Assembly (NCBI GenBank): GCA_963714425.1
Contig: CAVQOI010000001.1
Location: 434,001-498,000 of the forward strand
Direction: 5' to 3'
Length of the DNA stretch: 64,000 bases
From: DATCYX01 sp963714425
GTDB taxonomy: Bacteria > Chloroflexota > Anaerolineae > Anaerolineales > UBA4823
Shown here: in pieces, positions 62,361-64,000 of the stretch
How positions within the stretch are numbered: position 1 is the first letter of the stretch
Layout of the letters: each line of letters begins with the position of its first letter
The notes under the pieces: generated by a model
What the model was told of the DNA's origin: nothing
What the model saw: the letters and a program-made list of their open reading frames with translations, nothing else
The model's database searches: none
Made by a program: the position numbers and the translations under genes

Positions 62361-64000
62361 ACGCATTTGGGCAGCGAGGTGGCCGCAAATATCTGTTGAA
62401 ACGAAACCGGCTTGCCAAGCTGCTTAGAAAGTTCCTTGTGTCTGGGACAATCGCGGTGTTTCTAGCCCAAATTGGCTTGGGGCTGGCGAACTCAAACATG
62501 CTACCGGAAACTGGACTGCTCGATGCCGTCGTCCAGCAACCGGTCACAGCCGATCAATTCAAACCTCCACAATGCATCGGTATCATCCCTACCCATCTGT
62601 TGATCGGTGATGGCTCGTTCACTGGAACACCAGAAAACGACCTCATCCTGGGGAGTATCGGCGCCGACTTTGTGGACGGCCTGGGGGGTAACGACTGCAT
62701 CCTGGGTGGAGACCAGGCCGACCAGCTGTACGGCGATTCACCCGGCGAGCCGCAGAGCGTGCGCGATGAATTCAACGCTAGTTCCTATTCGAACAATGAT
62801 GGCACAACGAGCTGGATGGGCGATTGGTTGGAGATCGGCGAGAGCGATGGGCCGGGGTTGGGGGATGTGAATATTGAGGTGAGCCAGGGGCGAGGAATAT
62901 TTACCTTACCTGCTAACCAGGACACTTATATCGAGAGCGGTAATCCGAACGACAATTTCGGAACAGTTGACGTACTGGAGGTCAGAGCGAGGTCGAATGA
63001 CCATAGGCAAGCGATTTATCGTTTCGATCTCTCTCAGATCCCAGTCGGAGCCAATATTATTTCAGCCAATGTATTTTTCTTTGTGACTGATCAAGATAAT
63101 TATCCGGTCAACATCCATCGAATTACCGATGATTGGGGGGAGTATTCGACAACGTGGAATGACGCCAACAATATCTATGATCCAACTCCTGTGGCATCAT
63201 TCATTCCGGCATATAGACGACAGTATGTGTCCGCTGATCTATCATCCCTTATGCAAGATTGGGTTAACGGCACGCAGCCAAATTACGGTGTTATGCTGAT
63301 TGGGACGTTCGATAATTTATCCAAGTACGCGAGCCGAGAGAACTCGGCTGCCCGACAACCTTACTTGCAGGTAGAGATAAGCATCGGAGGTGGAACCTAT
63401 AGAGCCTCTGCTGACCAGGACACATATCTTGAACTCCGCCAACCTAACAGCAATTACGGTACTGCGGATGAGCTGACTGTCAGAGCGAGGGTTGATGACC
63501 AGAAGCGCGCGATGTACAGATTCGATCTTTCGCAGATACCTGCAGGATCAAATATTATCTCTGCGCACGCTCATTTTTTTGTTACGGATCCTAGTCAGGC
63601 CTCTGTCGTTGTGTACCGTATCATGAACAGCTGGGGAGAGAATTCTGCCACCTGGAACAATGCGAGTGATATTTTCGATCCAATCCCTGTTTCTTCCTTC
63701 ATTCCTGCTGTGCGTAACCAGTATGTATCAGCTGACATTTCAGGGTTAGTCCAAGGGTGGGTTAACCGCGTCTATTCAAACGATGGATTGATGCTGATAG
63801 GGACGTCTAACAATCAAACTCAATATGCATCGAAAGAAAGTAATTTTGCGCGGCATCCATATCTTGAGATTGTTATCACCATGGGAGGCAGTGCGCAAGC
63901 CCTGCGCATTCAAAATGTATCGAAAGGTGCACAACGCTCGGTTGACCTATGTACATCCATCTCGGCTACGCTGGAATTTTACTATTTGCGCCAGGGACTG
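62357..64000 (+). CDS. Large surface protein with two DNRLRE domains (partial, runs off the window)
   Basis: The 548 residues visible have no stop. A basic start and one hydrophobic segment (about 25-45, signal or anchor) lead to an RTX-like glycine/aspartate repeat (about 92-124: GTPENDLILGSIGADFVDGL). The opening of a beta-sandwich domain follows (about 132-175: DEFNASSYSNNDGTTSWMGD). Two tandem DNRLRE-type modules of about 160 residues come next, each with DTYIE/DTYLE, YRFDLSQIP, TTWN/ATWN and YVSADLS/YVSADIS. After them comes ALRIQNVSKGAQRSVDL, which looks like the second half of the earlier beta-sandwich. It is probably a secreted adhesin or matrix protein processed by the coupled SipW-like peptidase. 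Confidence 0.85.
   Translation, partial: MNAFGQRGGRKYLLKRNRLAKLLRKFLVSGTIAVFLAQIGLGLANSNMLPETGLLDAVVQQPVTADQFKPPQCIGIIPTHLLIGDGSFTGTPENDLILGSIGADFVDGLGGNDCILGGDQADQLYGDSPGEPQSVRDEFNASSYSNNDGTTSWMGDWLEIGESDGPGLGDVNIEVSQGRGIFTLPANQDTYIESGNPNDNFGTVDVLEVRARSNDHRQAIYRFDLSQIPVGANIISANVFFFVTDQDNYPVNIHRITDDWGEYSTTWNDANNIYDPTPVASFIPAYRRQYVSADLSSLMQDWVNGTQPNYGVMLIGTFDNLSKYASRENSAARQPYLQVEISIGGGTYRASADQDTYLELRQPNSNYGTADELTVRARVDDQKRAMYRFDLSQIPAGSNIISAHAHFFVTDPSQASVVVYRIMNSWGENSATWNNASDIFDPIPVSSFIPAVRNQYVSADISGLVQGWVNRVYSNDGLMLIGTSNNQTQYASKESNFARHPYLEIVITMGGSAQALRIQNVSKGAQRSVDLCTSISATLEFYYLRQGL

Noticed and set aside
62501..62515. LPETG sortase-like motif in the large DNRLRE protein
   Set aside because: It lies at residues 49-53 just after the N-terminal hydrophobic segment, not near a C-terminal anchor, and no sortase gene is seen.

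Overview
The window looks like a chromosomal segment of a Chloroflexota bacterium, most likely of the Anaerolineae. This is inferred from content: ABC binding lipoproteins with VETVIV-type linkers, LysM lipoproteins, a class II UvrA, DNRLRE surface proteins, and a heme operon of coproporphyrin type that also holds a radical SAM enzyme. No rRNA, tRNA, CRISPR array, transposase or phage gene was seen. Two conserved genes (der and a phosphoglycerate-mutase-like phosphatase) carry single-base frameshifts, so the assembly may contain indel errors.

Layout. 1-2135: end of a peptide ABC transporter (permease tail and two ATPases). 2224-6902: CoaE fused to an acetyltransferase-like domain, the c-di-AMP cyclase CdaA with its partner CdaR, and frameshifted Der. 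7017-12220: signal peptidase I, a YgiT-type zinc protein, a strong shared terminator, then on the minus strand a Nudix hydrolase, a LysM lipoprotein and class II UvrA. 12440-17213: a membrane-anchored exported protein, Pth and Mfd.

17235-27146 is the most unusual region. A PglC-like phosphoglycosyl transferase, 2-oxoacid dehydrogenase E1 alpha, a eukaryote-sized DeoC, a two-domain ALDH16-type aldehyde dehydrogenase and E1 beta are followed by a three-part fusion (lipoyl domain, E3/E1-binding domain, PglD/NeuD sugar acyltransferase) and a DegT/PglE-like aminotransferase. The fusion resembles an E2 subunit whose CoA acyltransferase core has been replaced by a sugar acyltransferase. This suggests an acyl group made by E1 and carried on lipoate to an amino-sugar during surface glycan synthesis.

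27169-38035 (minus) is a near-complete heme operon: hemQ-hemH-hemA-hemC-hemD-hemB-radical SAM-hemE-hemY, then hemL. HemQ without HemN/HemF indicates the coproporphyrin-dependent route. The AhbD/NirJ-like radical SAM protein could be an oxygen-independent alternative for the last step.

38206-57396 concerns compatible solutes. It holds a DUF1684 protein and trehalose synthase, a LacI regulator with visible operators, a sugar ABC importer without ATPase, MscS, and a GH13_18 phosphorylase of glucosylglycerate-phosphorylase type. A methyltransferase, two GT4 glycosyltransferases, an MGH1-like hydrolase, a Usp-Usp-GpgS fusion, a frameshifted GpgP-like phosphatase, a HAD phosphatase and an APH-like kinase follow. 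Together they suggest synthesis, release, re-uptake and breakdown of glucosylglycerate or mannosylglucosylglycerate.

57520-60953 is an arsenic/metal module (ArsR, ArsP-like permease, small CxxC protein, ACR3). 60954-64000 opens with a clear class I c-di-GMP riboswitch ahead of a small exported protein, a SipW-like signal peptidase and a large DNRLRE surface protein cut by the window end. This is probably a c-di-GMP-controlled extracellular matrix or adhesin operon.
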